A DNA stretch of 64,000 nucleotides from JAKAXS01 sp041940525 (GTDB lineage Bacteria; Pseudomonadota; Alphaproteobacteria; Rhizobiales; Hyphomicrobiaceae). The stretch is from assembly GCA_041940525.1 (NCBI GenBank), contig JBGTSB010000009.1, positions 5,891 through 69,890 of the forward strand, given 5' to 3'. The notes under the pieces were generated by a model. That model searched no databases. It was not told where the DNA came from and saw only the letters and a program-made list of their open reading frames with translations. The stretch's first letter is position 1. Each line of letters opens with the position of its first letter. The position numbers and the translations under genes were made by a program. Below are positions 33,481 to 42,648 of this stretch, one piece after another.

Positions 33481-35301
33481 TTACTCCACAGTCACGGATT
33501 TCGCCAGATTGCGGGGCTGGTCTACGTCAGTGCCCATAACCACGGCGGTATGGTAGGCGATAAGTTGTGCAGGCACTGCATAAATTAGCGGATTCACGAA
33601 GGGATGCGCCGTGGGTATTTTGATGTGGTCCTTTAGTTTGCACCCCGCCTTTTCAGGATCCGCGTTCGTAATCAGAATTATCTGGCCGCCGCGGGCCGCG
33701 ACTTCCTGAAGGTTCGAGATTGATTTGTCGAAAAGATCATCTTCCGGCGCCATGACGATCACCGGGACATTTTCGTCGATCAGTGCGATTGGGCCATGTT
33801 TGAGCTCACCGGCTGCGTAGCCTTCGGCGTGGATGTAGGAGATCTCCTTGAGCTTGAGCGCACCCTCCATCGCCAGCGGATAGTTTACGCCGCGGCCGAG
33901 GTAGAGCACGTCCCGGGCTTTGGACAGGCTGTGTGCCAATTCCTCGAATTGGCTCTCATCTTGAAGCATGGTGGAGATGTGCCGGGGGACGCCGGTCAAC
34001 GCGGTGACGAGTTCGCGTTCTTTTGCGGCATCAATCGTTCCGCGGGCACGGCCGAGGGCGATGCTTAGACACGCCAAGGCCGCCAGCTGGCAGGTGAAGG
34101 CTTTGGTCGAAGCTACGCCGATTTCCGGGCCGGCTAGTGTTGGGAGCACTGAGTGCGACTCGCGTGCGATCGTGGATGTGCGCACATTCACGATCGAGGC
34201 AATGTGCTGGCCGCCCTCCTCGCAATAGCGCAGCGTGGCCAGCGTATCGGCTGTCTCGCCGGATTGCGAAATGAACAGCGCCAGCCCGCCTTTGACGAGC
34301 GGGGCTTCGCGGTAGCGGAATTCCGATGCGATGTCGATTTCGACGGGTACACGGGCGAAGCGCTCAATCCAATATTTGGCAACCAAGCCGGCATAGAACG
34401 CCGTTCCGCAAGCGGAGATCGTTACGCGCTCAACGCCGCTGAGATCGATGTTGAGATCGGGGATGTTCACCTTGGCCGCGCCCATGTCGATGTAATGGGC
34501 CAGCGTATGACTGATCATGTCCGGCTGTTCGTGGATCTCCTTGGCCATGAAGTGCCGGTGGTTGCCCTTGTCAACGAGCAGCGCACTTGCGGCGGATTTG
34601 ATCGCTGGCCTGTCGACGGGTTTTCCGTTGCGGTCGAACACTTCCATGCTCGTGCGGCGCAGGATCGCCCAGTCGCCTTCTTCGAGGTAGGTGATCGTGT
34701 TCGTGAAGGGCGCTAGGGCGATGGCGTCCGAGCCCATGTACATTTCATCGGTGCCGTGCCCAATCGCCAAAGGGCTGCCCTGACGGGCCGCGATCATCAA
34801 GTCGTCGTGGCCGGCGAAGATGATGCCCAACGCGAACGCGCCTTTCAGATGGCCCAAGGCGGCTTTGACGGCTTCGACGGGGCCTAACCCGCCATCCATT
34901 TCTCGCGTGATCAAGTGGACGACGGCTTCTGTGTCGGTGTCGGTTTCGAAGACGTAGCCGGCGTTTGTCAACTCGGCTTTCAGTTCGCGATAGTTCTCTA
35001 TGATGCCGTTGTGCACGACAGAGACGCGCTTGGACATGTGGGGGTGGGCGTTGCGCTCGGTCGGTTTGCCGTGGGTTGCCCAGCGCGTGTGCCCTATGCC
35101 GGCCAAACCTGCCAAGGGCTGGTCATGCAGCCTTTGTTCGAGATTGCGGAGCTTGCCTTCCGCGCGGCGGCGGTCGAGATGGCCGTTCTCCACGGTGGCG
35201 ACCCCGGCGGAATCGTAGCCGCGATATTCAAGGCGCCGAAGCGCATCGACCAGGTCCAAAGCAACCGGTTTTGCGCCCAGAATGCCAACGATGCCGCACA
35301 T
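33481..35301 (-). CDS. glmS: Glutamine-fructose-6-phosphate aminotransferase GlmS
   Basis: Makes glucosamine-6-phosphate, first step to UDP-GlcNAc for peptidoglycan and LPS. ATG 35301 was chosen because the N-terminal nucleophile Cys follows Met directly (MCGIVGILG); the open frame extends 16 codons upstream. N-terminal glutamine amidotransferase (to about 240) with GIGHTRWATHG, then two SIS domains with ISACGTAFYAGLVAKYW and ISQSGETADTLATL, and the usual end VDQPRNLAKSVTVE. Length 606 is normal. It follows glmU on the same strand, the canonical pairing. No ribozyme is seen at its 5' end. Confidence 0.97.
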   Translation of the reverse strand: MCGIVGILGAKPVALDLVDALRRLEYRGYDSAGVATVENGHLDRRRAEGKLRNLEQRLHDQPLAGLAGIGHTRWATHGKPTERNAHPHMSKRVSVVHNGIIENYRELKAELTNAGYVFETDTDTEAVVHLITREMDGGLGPVEAVKAALGHLKGAFALGIIFAGHDDLMIAARQGSPLAIGHGTDEMYMGSDAIALAPFTNTITYLEEGDWAILRRTSMEVFDRNGKPVDRPAIKSAASALLVDKGNHRHFMAKEIHEQPDMISHTLAHYIDMGAAKVNIPDLNIDLSGVERVTISACGTAFYAGLVAKYWIERFARVPVEIDIASEFRYREAPLVKGGLALFISQSGETADTLATLRYCEEGGQHIASIVNVRTSTIARESHSVLPTLAGPEIGVASTKAFTCQLAALACLSIALGRARGTIDAAKERELVTALTGVPRHISTMLQDESQFEELAHSLSKARDVLYLGRGVNYPLAMEGALKLKEISYIHAEGYAAGELKHGPIALIDENVPVIVMAPEDDLFDKSISNLQEVAARGGQIILITNADPEKAGCKLKDHIKIPTAHPFVNPLIYAVPAQLIAYHTAVVMGTDVDQPRNLAKSVTVE

Positions 35302-35405
35302 ATAGACTTTTCCCCATCTCAAGCCGGACCGCCGGACATTAGGCCACAAACGGTATGGCGTTCAATTCACGCAATATTTCTGGGTGTTGACAGATATCGT
35401 CCGAA

Positions 35406-36758
35406 CTAAGCCTTGGCCTTGCGACGCTGCATCATTATTCGGAATTTCGCGCCCCAGCCCTCGCGACTGTCCTGTTCGGATCGTTCCAAGGCAAGCGCAT
35501 CAGCTGCTACATCCTTGGTGATAACGCTGCCTGAACCGACATAGGCGCCATCGCCGATTTTGACGGGGGCGACCAGTGATGAATTCGAGCCGACGAAGGC
35601 GCCCGCGCCGATGATCGTCTTGTGTTTGAAGAAGCCGTCGTAGTTGCAGAAGATGGTGCCGGCGCCAATGTTGGCGCCTGGGCCGACCTGCCCGTCGCCG
35701 AGGTAGGCCAGGTGGTTAGCCTTGGCGCCTTTGCCGACCTGCGTGTTCTTGACTTCAACGAAGTTGCCGATGTGGGTGGCCTCGCCCAGAACGGCGCCGG
35801 GGCGGAGGCGCGCGAACGGGCCGATACGCGCATTCTTGCCTACAGTCGCACCTTCGAGGACAGAGTTCGCTTTAATCTGGACGCCCTCTTCTACAGTGAC
35901 ACCTGGCCCGAACACCACATTCGGCTCCACCAAGACGTCGCGGCCCAGCACGGTGTCGAAACTGAACCAAACGGTATCGGGCGCAATCAAGGTGACGCCG
36001 TTCGTCATGGCGGCAGCGCGGGCGCGGCGCTGGAAGATGGCTTCGGCGGCGGCCAGCTGATCGCGGGCATTCACGCCGAGGACCTCATCCTCGCTGCAGG
36101 ACACGACGACGGCGCGCTGTCCATCAGCGCGTGCGAGCGCGACCATGTCGGTGAGGTAGTATTCGCCTTTGGCATTGTCACACCCGATGCGGCCCAGCCG
36201 ATCAAGCAGGCCATCCCCGCCGAAGGCCATGACCCCTGAGTTGCATAAACGAACCCGGCGTTCTTCGTCCGTGGCATCTTTTTCTTCGCAGATCGCGGCG
36301 AGTTCACCGGCGTTATCGGTAAGCAACCGGCCATAGCCGGTTGGGTCAGCAGCGTCGAAACCGAGCACGGCCACTCCAGCCCCATCCTCCAAGGCTGTCC
36401 GCAAGCGGCCGATGGTTTCGGCCTCGATCAAGGGTGTGTCCGCGTAGAGGACGATCACATCGCCGTCGTGTTGGCTGATTGCTTCGCGCGCGGCCAAAAC
36501 GGCATCCGCGGTGCCTTGCTGTTTTTCTTGCACGAAGACTTGAGCCGATGGGACGATTGAGGTCGCGGCATCTCGTACGTTGTCCATGCCGGGGCCGATC
36601 ACGACGGCCAACGCGCTCGTCTCGCTCGCGTCCGCCAACGCCAGCACGTGACCAAGCATCGAACGTCCAGCTACTGGATGGAGCACTTTCGGCAATGCCG
36701 ACTTCATGCGCGTGCCCTTACCTGCGGCCAACACGATCGTGAGCAATTTCCGCGTCAT
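35406..36758 (-). CDS. glmU: Bifunctional GlmU: GlcN-1-P acetyltransferase / GlcNAc-1-P uridyltransferase
   Basis: Makes UDP-GlcNAc. N-terminal uridyltransferase carries LAAGKGTRMKSALPKVLHPVAG in parts (10-31), with ADTPLI and EEKDAT; the C-terminal left-handed beta-helix starts near residue 250 with many hexapeptide repeats (PGVTVEEGVQI, GKNARIGPFARLRPG, GNFVEVKN, NHLAYLGD, GAGTIFCNYDG, GAFVGSNSSLVAPV). Length 450 is normal. The ATG is preceded by GAGGAAA. It is the first gene of the minus-strand glmU-glmS pair and divergent from the SPOR-like gene. Confidence 0.97.
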   Translation of the reverse strand: MTRKLLTIVLAAGKGTRMKSALPKVLHPVAGRSMLGHVLALADASETSALAVVIGPGMDNVRDAATSIVPSAQVFVQEKQQGTADAVLAAREAISQHDGDVIVLYADTPLIEAETIGRLRTALEDGAGVAVLGFDAADPTGYGRLLTDNAGELAAICEEKDATDEERRVRLCNSGVMAFGGDGLLDRLGRIGCDNAKGEYYLTDMVALARADGQRAVVVSCSEDEVLGVNARDQLAAAEAIFQRRARAAAMTNGVTLIAPDTVWFSFDTVLGRDVLVEPNVVFGPGVTVEEGVQIKANSVLEGATVGKNARIGPFARLRPGAVLGEATHIGNFVEVKNTQVGKGAKANHLAYLGDGQVGPGANIGAGTIFCNYDGFFKHKTIIGAGAFVGSNSSLVAPVKIGDGAYVGSGSVITKDVAADALALERSEQDSREGWGAKFRIMMQRRKAKA

Positions 36759-36996
36759 GGATTTCCTCTTTGGCGGACATGAAAGTTCAAAGCGTAAAGC
36801 AAACCGGGCGCGGACGAATTATGACAATCCACAACAGAAAGCTTGCCACAAAGGTGCTTTGATTGACCCCCCTAAGCGACTCTGCCACCGTCCGCAGGCA
36901 GTCAATACGTCGCATTTTGCCTGTTGGGAACAAGAACTTCGCGTTTGTTCTGCGGGCTGACATATTAAGTCTTTGAGAAAGAACGGACGGTAGGAC

Positions 36997-37887
36997 ATGG
37001 CGCAGCGCCCTCCCGAACTTCCGGGTGAATTCAACGAGCAGCAGGCTGGTCAGAGACCGGCACGCTCGGGCAACCGGTATCTGGCAGCTTGGGCAACGAT
37101 GGCCTTTTTTTCCGCGGCTTATCTCGCGGCCGTCGCCATTCGCCCCGCGTTTTTGGACGGTTATCTGCCTGCCGCAACGGCGGCATCGGTGGACGAAACA
37201 TCGCAAATGGCTGCTGATATCGTCAATATACGAGACAGCATCAGCCAACTTCAAACTGATGTCGCGCAGACCCAGACGGATGTCGCCGAACAGGCCGAGA
37301 AGTCGCGCAGCTTTAATGAGCGCTTGCTGACGTTAGAAAATCATCCAAGCAATGCGCGCGACACGGACGCAGTTGCGCCAGCGCCCGCAGCCGCGTCGGA
37401 TTTCCCGACAGGCGTGCAGCCGCCTCCAGGTAAACAGGCTGCGGCATCGTCATCGGACAACAAGCCCAAGGTGCTCAATTCAATAGAGACTGGCAGCGTT
37501 GAACCGGCCGCAAAGCCGAAGGCGCCAAAACCGGTGAAGAAGGCTGCTGCGCCTCCTCCGCCCAAGCCTAAGCCGAAGCAGATCGCCAGGGCCGAACCCA
37601 TCAGTGAATTCAGCGTGAAGGTCGACAAGCCTGTTGCGGTGCGGTTGGCTACCGGAGCCACGGTCGACAATTTGCGGCTGAGTTGGGAGATTCTGTCAGC
37701 GCGTCATCGTCAGGAATTGGGCCCGCTGCAGCCGCGCTATTACAACAAGGCAGACGGCAATGGCATCAAGTACGAGCTCGTGGCCGGACCGTTCCGCAGC
37801 ACTGAAGATGCCAAGCGCGTCTGTGCGTCGCTGAAAGCTCAAGCGATCGATTGTCAGCTCAGTTCATTTGGTGGCAATGCCCTCTAA
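36997..37887 (+). CDS. Membrane-anchored SPOR-like protein
   Basis: A 296-residue inner-membrane protein, probably with periplasmic bulk: one helix at about 28-48 (LAAWATMAFFSAAYLAAVAI), a predicted coiled coil at 70-116 (IRDSISQLQTDVAQTQTDVAEQ), a Pro/Ala/Lys linker at 120-205 (KPKAPKPVKKAAAPPPPKPK) and a C-terminal region with the SPOR-like pattern YELVAGPFRSTEDAKRVCASLKAQ in parts. The SPOR assignment is by pattern only. ATG 36997 has GGTAGG upstream. It is single-cistron, ended by a strong terminator at 37918. The function is unknown. Confidence 0.75.
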   Translation: MAQRPPELPGEFNEQQAGQRPARSGNRYLAAWATMAFFSAAYLAAVAIRPAFLDGYLPAATAASVDETSQMAADIVNIRDSISQLQTDVAQTQTDVAEQAEKSRSFNERLLTLENHPSNARDTDAVAPAPAAASDFPTGVQPPPGKQAAASSSDNKPKVLNSIETGSVEPAAKPKAPKPVKKAAAPPPPKPKPKQIARAEPISEFSVKVDKPVAVRLATGATVDNLRLSWEILSARHRQELGPLQPRYYNKADGNGIKYELVAGPFRSTEDAKRVCASLKAQAIDCQLSSFGGNAL

Positions 37888-37917
37888 TCATTCCCACGCC
37901 ACCATTTGAAGCAAGGA

Positions 37918-37955
37918 AGAAGGCTGCATCCCTAAGGACGCAGCCTTCTTTTTAT
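37918..37955. terminator. Bidirectional-looking rho-independent terminator
   Basis: Perfect 10-bp stem AGAAGGCTGC / GCAGCCTTCT (37918-37927 and 37940-37949), 12-base loop, then TTTTTA on the plus strand. It ends the SPOR-like gene; the minus strand has a less clean T run (TTCTTCCTT), so it may also serve the zinc peptidase gene. Confidence 0.85.
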
Positions 37956-37992
37956 CGTTATGCAGGGACCAACCGCCGCTGTGTGGCCCTCG

Positions 37993-38970
37993 TTAAAGAT
38001 CGCGCGCGTTGAAGGTGTCACACGTCTGCATCTGACCGCTCTGGAAGCCTTCCCGGAACCAGCGTACGCGTTGTGCCGATGAGCCGTGGGTGAAGGCGTC
38101 AGGTACGACGCGGCCTTGGGTGCGGCGTTGGATCATGTCATCGCCGATTTGGCTCGCCGCGTTTAGGCCTTCCTCGATGTCGCCCTCTTGCAAGCGGCTT
38201 TTCATCTGGTTGTTCAGATTTGCCCAAACGCCGGCCAGACAATCTGCCTGCAGCTCCATCCGCACCTGCAGAGCATTGGCTTCGCGTTTGCCCATGCCGG
38301 ATTTGAGCTTCTGCACCTTTTCGGCGATGCCAAGGAGCGTCTGCACATGGTGGCCTACTTCGTGAGCGATGACGTAGGCTTGAGCGAAATCCCCCGGCGC
38401 TTTGAAGCGGCGGCTGAGCTCGTCATAGAAAGAAAGGTCGACGTAAATCTTCTGATCGATCGGGCAGTAGAACGGTCCCATCGCGGATTGACCGACACCG
38501 CAAGCGGTTCGCGTGCCGCCGGAGAACAGAACGAGCGTCGGGTCCTTGTACTGGCGTCCAAAGCTGCGGAACACGCGCTGCCAGACGTCTTCGGTGTCTT
38601 TGAGAACTTTCGAAATGAAAACTTTCTGCTGGTCGGTAGACTTTGGTGCTCCGGCCTGCTGGTCCCTGCTGCCAGGTAGGCCAGGAATGTCCGTCGTCTC
38701 GGGCCGCGTTGTACGTTCGCTGCGGGGCAGCTGAGGCACATCGAAACTGTTGCCGCCACCGCCGATGCCGCCGCGCAGCAGATCGAGCGGATTGATGCCG
38801 AACAACAGCATAATGCCGCCGATGATAAGCAGCGTCGTCAAGCTCATGCCGCCACGGCCGCCCACGGGAATGCGGAAACCGCCCCCCCGCCCTGGAAATC
38901 CGAATGGGCTGCGCTGTCCGCGCCGATCCTCTACGTTTTTGCTTTCGGCGTCCCGATCGTCGTAACGCAT
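37993..38970 (-). CDS. ypfJ: Neutral zinc metallopeptidase, YpfJ family
   Basis: A 325-residue single-pass membrane protein of the YpfJ/KPN_00809 family. N-terminal Gly/Arg-rich cytoplasmic part, helix at about 43-58 (MSLTTLLIIGGIMLLF), Gly/Pro linker, then the peptidase domain: HEVGH at 203-207 (zinc-binding HExxH), preceded by ACGVGQSAMGPFYCPIDQKIYVD in parts and followed by LQADCLAGVWA with the third-ligand candidate region, ending with GSSAQRVRWFREGFQSG. Substrate unknown. Single gene. Confidence 0.9.
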   Translation of the reverse strand: MRYDDRDAESKNVEDRRGQRSPFGFPGRGGGFRIPVGGRGGMSLTTLLIIGGIMLLFGINPLDLLRGGIGGGGNSFDVPQLPRSERTTRPETTDIPGLPGSRDQQAGAPKSTDQQKVFISKVLKDTEDVWQRVFRSFGRQYKDPTLVLFSGGTRTACGVGQSAMGPFYCPIDQKIYVDLSFYDELSRRFKAPGDFAQAYVIAHEVGHHVQTLLGIAEKVQKLKSGMGKREANALQVRMELQADCLAGVWANLNNQMKSRLQEGDIEEGLNAASQIGDDMIQRRTQGRVVPDAFTHGSSAQRVRWFREGFQSGQMQTCDTFNARDL

Positions 38971-39110
38971 CAGTCCAATCCCGTTGTTTTGGTTTCCGGA
39001 CGGGTGCTCCCCGCAATGCCTTTTGATATGCCGCGATCACGCGGACGGCACAAGGCGAATCGATCAGAAGCTATTTCACGGCACTGTTAGAATTGAGGAA
39101 ATTGGATCCG

Positions 39111-40535
39111 TCAGGCAGGATCTTTCTTTACGCTGCGGCGCACAGCCGGCAGTGCGAGCATAGAGGCCGAGGCCTCTTCGGACTGGGGGAGCGCCCTCGG
39201 TTTGCCTTGGGACCGCAATAGCCCGCGTACGCTGCGCGAGGCGGCGACAAAGCCGTCGTTCGCGTACCCTTCATGGTTGCGTTCGATTTCTTTCAGGTCA
39301 TAGCGGTAATTGACCATCAGGCCATGGGCGGCCCTCAAGCCTTTCTCGGACGTGTCGCCTAGCCAATTGATCCGTTCCAGACGGGCACCATTACCGAGGT
39401 GGAATCGGGCGACCGGGTCAACGGGGCGGTTGTCTGCGGATTTCGCTTGGAGGAAATAGTAGGCGGCCTGGGCCAAGACAGCATCCTTCAGGGCCTCATT
39501 ATCGGAATTTTCGCGCACCCACCTGGGATCGATGAGGGCGGTGAGTGTTTCCCGGTCGGCCGGCGGCATCACTCCGTCCGGATCAGATGCGACCAGGCGG
39601 TCCAACCAGCGGGCAAAATGCGGCACCGGCGATAACGTCACAAAGGTTTTCAATGAGGGAATTTCGCGAGCCAGGTCCTCCACGACCTGCTTCAGCAGGA
39701 AGTTGCCGAAGGAAATTCCGCGAAGGCCGGGTTGGCAGTTCGAGATCGAATAGAACACGGCGGTTGTTGGCTCTTGGCAAAAGTCCTTGTCGCCGTCTTG
39801 TTTGAGAAGCGGCGCAATAGAGCCGGGAATGTCTTCCGTCAGAGCGACTTCCACGAAGATCAGCGGATCATCAACGAGGGATGGGTGGAAGAAGGCGAAG
39901 CAGCGCCGGTCGCGGGGATCAAGCCGGCGGCGTAGATCGTCCCAGCCCCGGATCTCGTGAACGGCTTCGTAGGCGATGATCTTTTCCAGGATGGAGGCTG
40001 GCGTCTGCCAGTCTATGCGGCGCAGAACGAGAAAGCCGCGATTGAACCAGGATTGGAACAGGTGGCGGAGGTCGTCGTCGACTCCGCTCAAATTCAGCTC
40101 CGCATCGCGTGGTTGCGATAAGAGATCGTGGCGCATGGATACGATCTGGGCCGTGGCTCCCGGCGCTAGGTTGAGCCGGCGAAAGAGCTCTTGGCGTTTG
40201 CCCTCGACGGCGTGCCGCAGCTTGGCCAACGCCGTGTCGCCGGGATCAGCGATGAAGGCGCGGGAGGCTTCGGCGACCTCAGCGGCATCGGGCTGTAGCA
40301 CTTCGGCCAGGAAGCGGAAGAATTCGGTTCGATCGGCTGGAGTTAATGTGCGGTACCGATCCAACAGTGCACGAGCAATCGCCACACCGGATGCTTCACC
40401 GCGGCCGGAAACCAGCGCGCGGGCAAGTGCTTCAATGTCGTCGGTCTCTCCGCCTCCGAAGAGTGTCTTCGGCAGCAGGGACCTGCCCTGTTCCGCGACC
40501 GTCGTCAGCAGTTCCTGGAAGAAAGAAACGTTCAC
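39111..40535 (-). CDS. Malonyl-CoA decarboxylase
   Basis: Decarboxylates malonyl-CoA to acetyl-CoA. The 474-residue protein has an N-terminal helical domain (about 1-155) and a GNAT-like catalytic domain with FFHPSLVDDPLIFVEVALTE in parts, FYSISNCQPGLRGISFGNFL, LKTFVTLSPVPHFARWL and, near the end, FHLGNGARLERINWLGDTS with the catalytic His region. In rhizobia the homologue sits with matB and matC for malonate use; here it stands alone, so it may rather control malonyl-CoA. ATG 40535 has GGAAG upstream. The start region is divergent from dnaB. Confidence 0.92.
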   Translation of the reverse strand: MNVSFFQELLTTVAEQGRSLLPKTLFGGGETDDIEALARALVSGRGEASGVAIARALLDRYRTLTPADRTEFFRFLAEVLQPDAAEVAEASRAFIADPGDTALAKLRHAVEGKRQELFRRLNLAPGATAQIVSMRHDLLSQPRDAELNLSGVDDDLRHLFQSWFNRGFLVLRRIDWQTPASILEKIIAYEAVHEIRGWDDLRRRLDPRDRRCFAFFHPSLVDDPLIFVEVALTEDIPGSIAPLLKQDGDKDFCQEPTTAVFYSISNCQPGLRGISFGNFLLKQVVEDLAREIPSLKTFVTLSPVPHFARWLDRLVASDPDGVMPPADRETLTALIDPRWVRENSDNEALKDAVLAQAAYYFLQAKSADNRPVDPVARFHLGNGARLERINWLGDTSEKGLRAAHGLMVNYRYDLKEIERNHEGYANDGFVAASRSVRGLLRSQGKPRALPQSEEASASMLALPAVRRSVKKDPA

Positions 40536-40751
40536 GACACAAATCCTTCAGTGGCGGTTGTTCCCTCTAACATAAGCACATGGCGTTGACACTCAATGCG
40601 GCGTTGAAGGCCATTTGCGCTGGGCGCATGACTGCCTGCCGAATAGGCATGGGTGTGCCAATATTTCTCGCGATTTGCCCGGTGTTGGGCGGTTGGCACC
40701 GGGTACCGTCCGATGATAAATCTCTGGAATCCCGTCCAACCAGGAGATCGC

Positions 40752-40940
40752 ATGCTTCCGCCCTTCTTGCCATTTACGAAACGGCCTGTACGCAGCACTC
40801 TTGTTAAGCGTTCCCTGCCCCCGGCATTGGCGCGCGAACTCTTGATTGCTGACGCTCCCTCCATCAAAGGCGAGCGATTGAACCTCAAGGCAGACCGCTT
40901 GCCAGCGAACGGCCGTTTGCGCGTGTTGGAACGCGTTTAG
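40752..40940 (+). CDS. Possible small protein (62 residues), unrecognised
   Basis: An ORF of 62 codons starting with ATG 40752, five bases after an AGGAG ribosome site (40742-40746). The product is basic (RRPVRSTLVKRSLPP-like composition: many Arg, Lys, Leu and Pro) with no signal peptide or membrane helix. I recognise no family. The ribosome site and clean frame favour it, but the lack of homology evidence leaves it tentative; it may also be chance or a decayed gene. Confidence 0.3.
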   Translation: MLPPFLPFTKRPVRSTLVKRSLPPALARELLIADAPSIKGERLNLKADRLPANGRLRVLERV

Positions 40941-41059
40941 CACGAACTTGTATGCCGCAATCCTGACGCCGCGCCCCCGCGTTACGATTCGATGCCAAGG
41001 CAAGACGAATTTTGTATGGCTTTGGATAACGGTAATAAGCGCTATCAGCAGTCTCGTGT

Positions 41060-41099
41060 ACCCTCGTAACGAGTCAGCGTGAGGGTTAGCCTCACGCGC
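41060..41099 (+). promoter_or_regulatory. Overlapping alternative stem-loops before dnaB
   Basis: GCGTGAGG (41077-41084) pairs perfectly with CCTCACGC (41090-41097) around a five-base loop; the stem ends two bases before the dnaB ATG at 41100. The only GAGGG ribosome-site-like sequence (41081-41085) lies in its left arm. ACCCTC (41060-41065) can pair with GAGGGT (41081-41086) instead, so the two structures exclude each other. A translational switch is an inference. Confidence 0.45.
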
Positions 41100-42617
41100 A
41101 TGGCACAGAACGCACTCACTACCGCGGATCGCCTTCGCGCGGCCGCTTCGGCAGACGAACCGCTCTCTTATCGCGAGTCTCCGCATAACATTGAAGCCGA
41201 GCAAGCTTTGCTCGGCGCGATCCTCGTGAATAACGAGGCTCACGACCGTGTTTCGTCCTTTCTTGAGGTCGGTCATTTTTATGACCCTCTGCACGGCGAG
41301 ATCTACGATACGCTGACCAAGCTCATCCAGGCGGGAAAGCAGGCGACGCCCGTAACTCTCAAAACGTTCTTTGAGACGGCTGAACCGATCGATGCCGGGC
41401 TGACCGTGCCGCAGTACCTGGGCCGCCTTGCTGCGAACGCGACCACGATCATCAACGCGGAAGAATACGGCCGTACGGTTTATGACTTGGCCGTGCGCCG
41501 CAACCTCATCATCATCGGCGAAGATCTCGTCAACGGCGCCTACGATAGCCCGGTCGACTTTCCGCCCGAGCAGCAGATCCAGGAGGCAGAAACCCGTCTC
41601 TACGATCTGGCCGAACAAGGCAAGTATGGCCAAGGCTTTCAAACGTTCGGCGCGGCGCTCACCGATGCGATCGATATGGCGTCCAGCGCCTTCCAGCGCG
41701 AAGGGCATCTTTCGGGGCTATCAACAGGGTTGCTTGATCTCGACAACAAGATGGGCGGGCTGCAGAACTCCGACTTGATCATTCTGGCTGGCCGTCCCTC
41801 CATGGGTAAGACGGCGTTGGCGACAAACATCGCCTACAATATCGCCAAGAACTTTCGGTCCGAGCCTCAGTCCGATGGGACAGACAAAGTCATCGATGGG
41901 GCGATTGTTGGTTTCTTCTCTCTGGAAATGTCCGCCGAACAGTTGGCCACGCGTATTCTGTCCGAGCAGGCGGAGATCTCGTCAGAGAAGATCCGCCGCG
42001 GCATGATCGATGAAAACGAATTCCGAAAGCTGGTCGCCGTCTCCCAGGAGATGAGCCGCATTCCTCTTTATATTGACCAAACGGGCGGCATTTCTGTTGC
42101 TCAGCTGGCGGCCCGGGCACGGCGGCTAAAGCGCCAAAAGGGCCTTGGGTTGCTGATTGTCGACTATTTGCAGCTGTTGTCGGGCAACGGCGGCAAATCG
42201 AGCGACAGCCGCGTACAGGAAATTACGCAAATCACAACGGGACTTAAGGCGCTTGCCAAAGAGCTGGCCGTGCCGATTATTGCCTTGTCTCAGCTCTCGC
42301 GTCAGGTTGAGCAGCGCGATGACAAACGCCCGCAACTTTCGGACTTGCGTGAATCGGGATCGATTGAACAGGACGCCGACGTTGTGATGTTCGTTTTCCG
42401 CGAAGAGTATTATGTGGAGCGTAAAAAACCATCGGACACGAATATCGAAGAAACGTTGAAATGGCAGCAGGAGATGATGGCGGTGCACGGCAAGGGCGAA
42501 GTCATCATCGGCAAGCAGCGCCATGGTCCGACCGGGACCGTTCAGCTGGCGTTCGAGGCGCAGTTTACGCGCTTTGGCAATCTGGCGCGGGAGTATCAGG
42601 TCCCGGACACGGTTTGA
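41100..42617 (+). CDS. dnaB: Replicative DNA helicase DnaB
   Basis: Hexameric 5'-3' helicase at the replication fork. From ATG 41100 it has 505 residues: N-terminal domain with HNIEAEQALLGAILVNN (29-45), then the RecA-like domain with Walker A GRPSMGKT (231-238), IVGFFSLEMSAEQLATRIL, Walker B LLIVDYLQL, SQLSRQVEQR and the terminal KQRHGPTGTV. An earlier in-frame GTG at 41079 lacks a ribosome site. Followed by alr with 31 bases between, on the same strand. A hairpin abuts the start. Confidence 0.97.
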   Translation: MAQNALTTADRLRAAASADEPLSYRESPHNIEAEQALLGAILVNNEAHDRVSSFLEVGHFYDPLHGEIYDTLTKLIQAGKQATPVTLKTFFETAEPIDAGLTVPQYLGRLAANATTIINAEEYGRTVYDLAVRRNLIIIGEDLVNGAYDSPVDFPPEQQIQEAETRLYDLAEQGKYGQGFQTFGAALTDAIDMASSAFQREGHLSGLSTGLLDLDNKMGGLQNSDLIILAGRPSMGKTALATNIAYNIAKNFRSEPQSDGTDKVIDGAIVGFFSLEMSAEQLATRILSEQAEISSEKIRRGMIDENEFRKLVAVSQEMSRIPLYIDQTGGISVAQLAARARRLKRQKGLGLLIVDYLQLLSGNGGKSSDSRVQEITQITTGLKALAKELAVPIIALSQLSRQVEQRDDKRPQLSDLRESGSIEQDADVVMFVFREEYYVERKKPSDTNIEETLKWQQEMMAVHGKGEVIIGKQRHGPTGTVQLAFEAQFTRFGNLAREYQVPDTV

Positions 42618-42648
42618 TGAATGTTGCCGGCGCGTGGAGACGCGCGTC

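Larger units (their letters stand above)
40536..41099. other. Divergent intergenic region mcd / dnaB (564 bases)
   Basis: The longest gap in the window. It holds one small ORF with a good ribosome site (40752-40940) and, at its right end, a hairpin system next to the dnaB start (41060-41099). I see no RNA gene or recognisable remnant elsewhere in it. Confidence 0.5.

Noticed and set aside
35302..35405. Possible glmS ribozyme
   Set aside because: Known only in Firmicutes-type leaders, and nothing resembling it is visible here.
40593..41708. 371-codon minus-strand frame opposite dnaB and the gap before it
   Set aside because: Antisense to a certain gene for most of its length, no family resemblance and no ribosome site.
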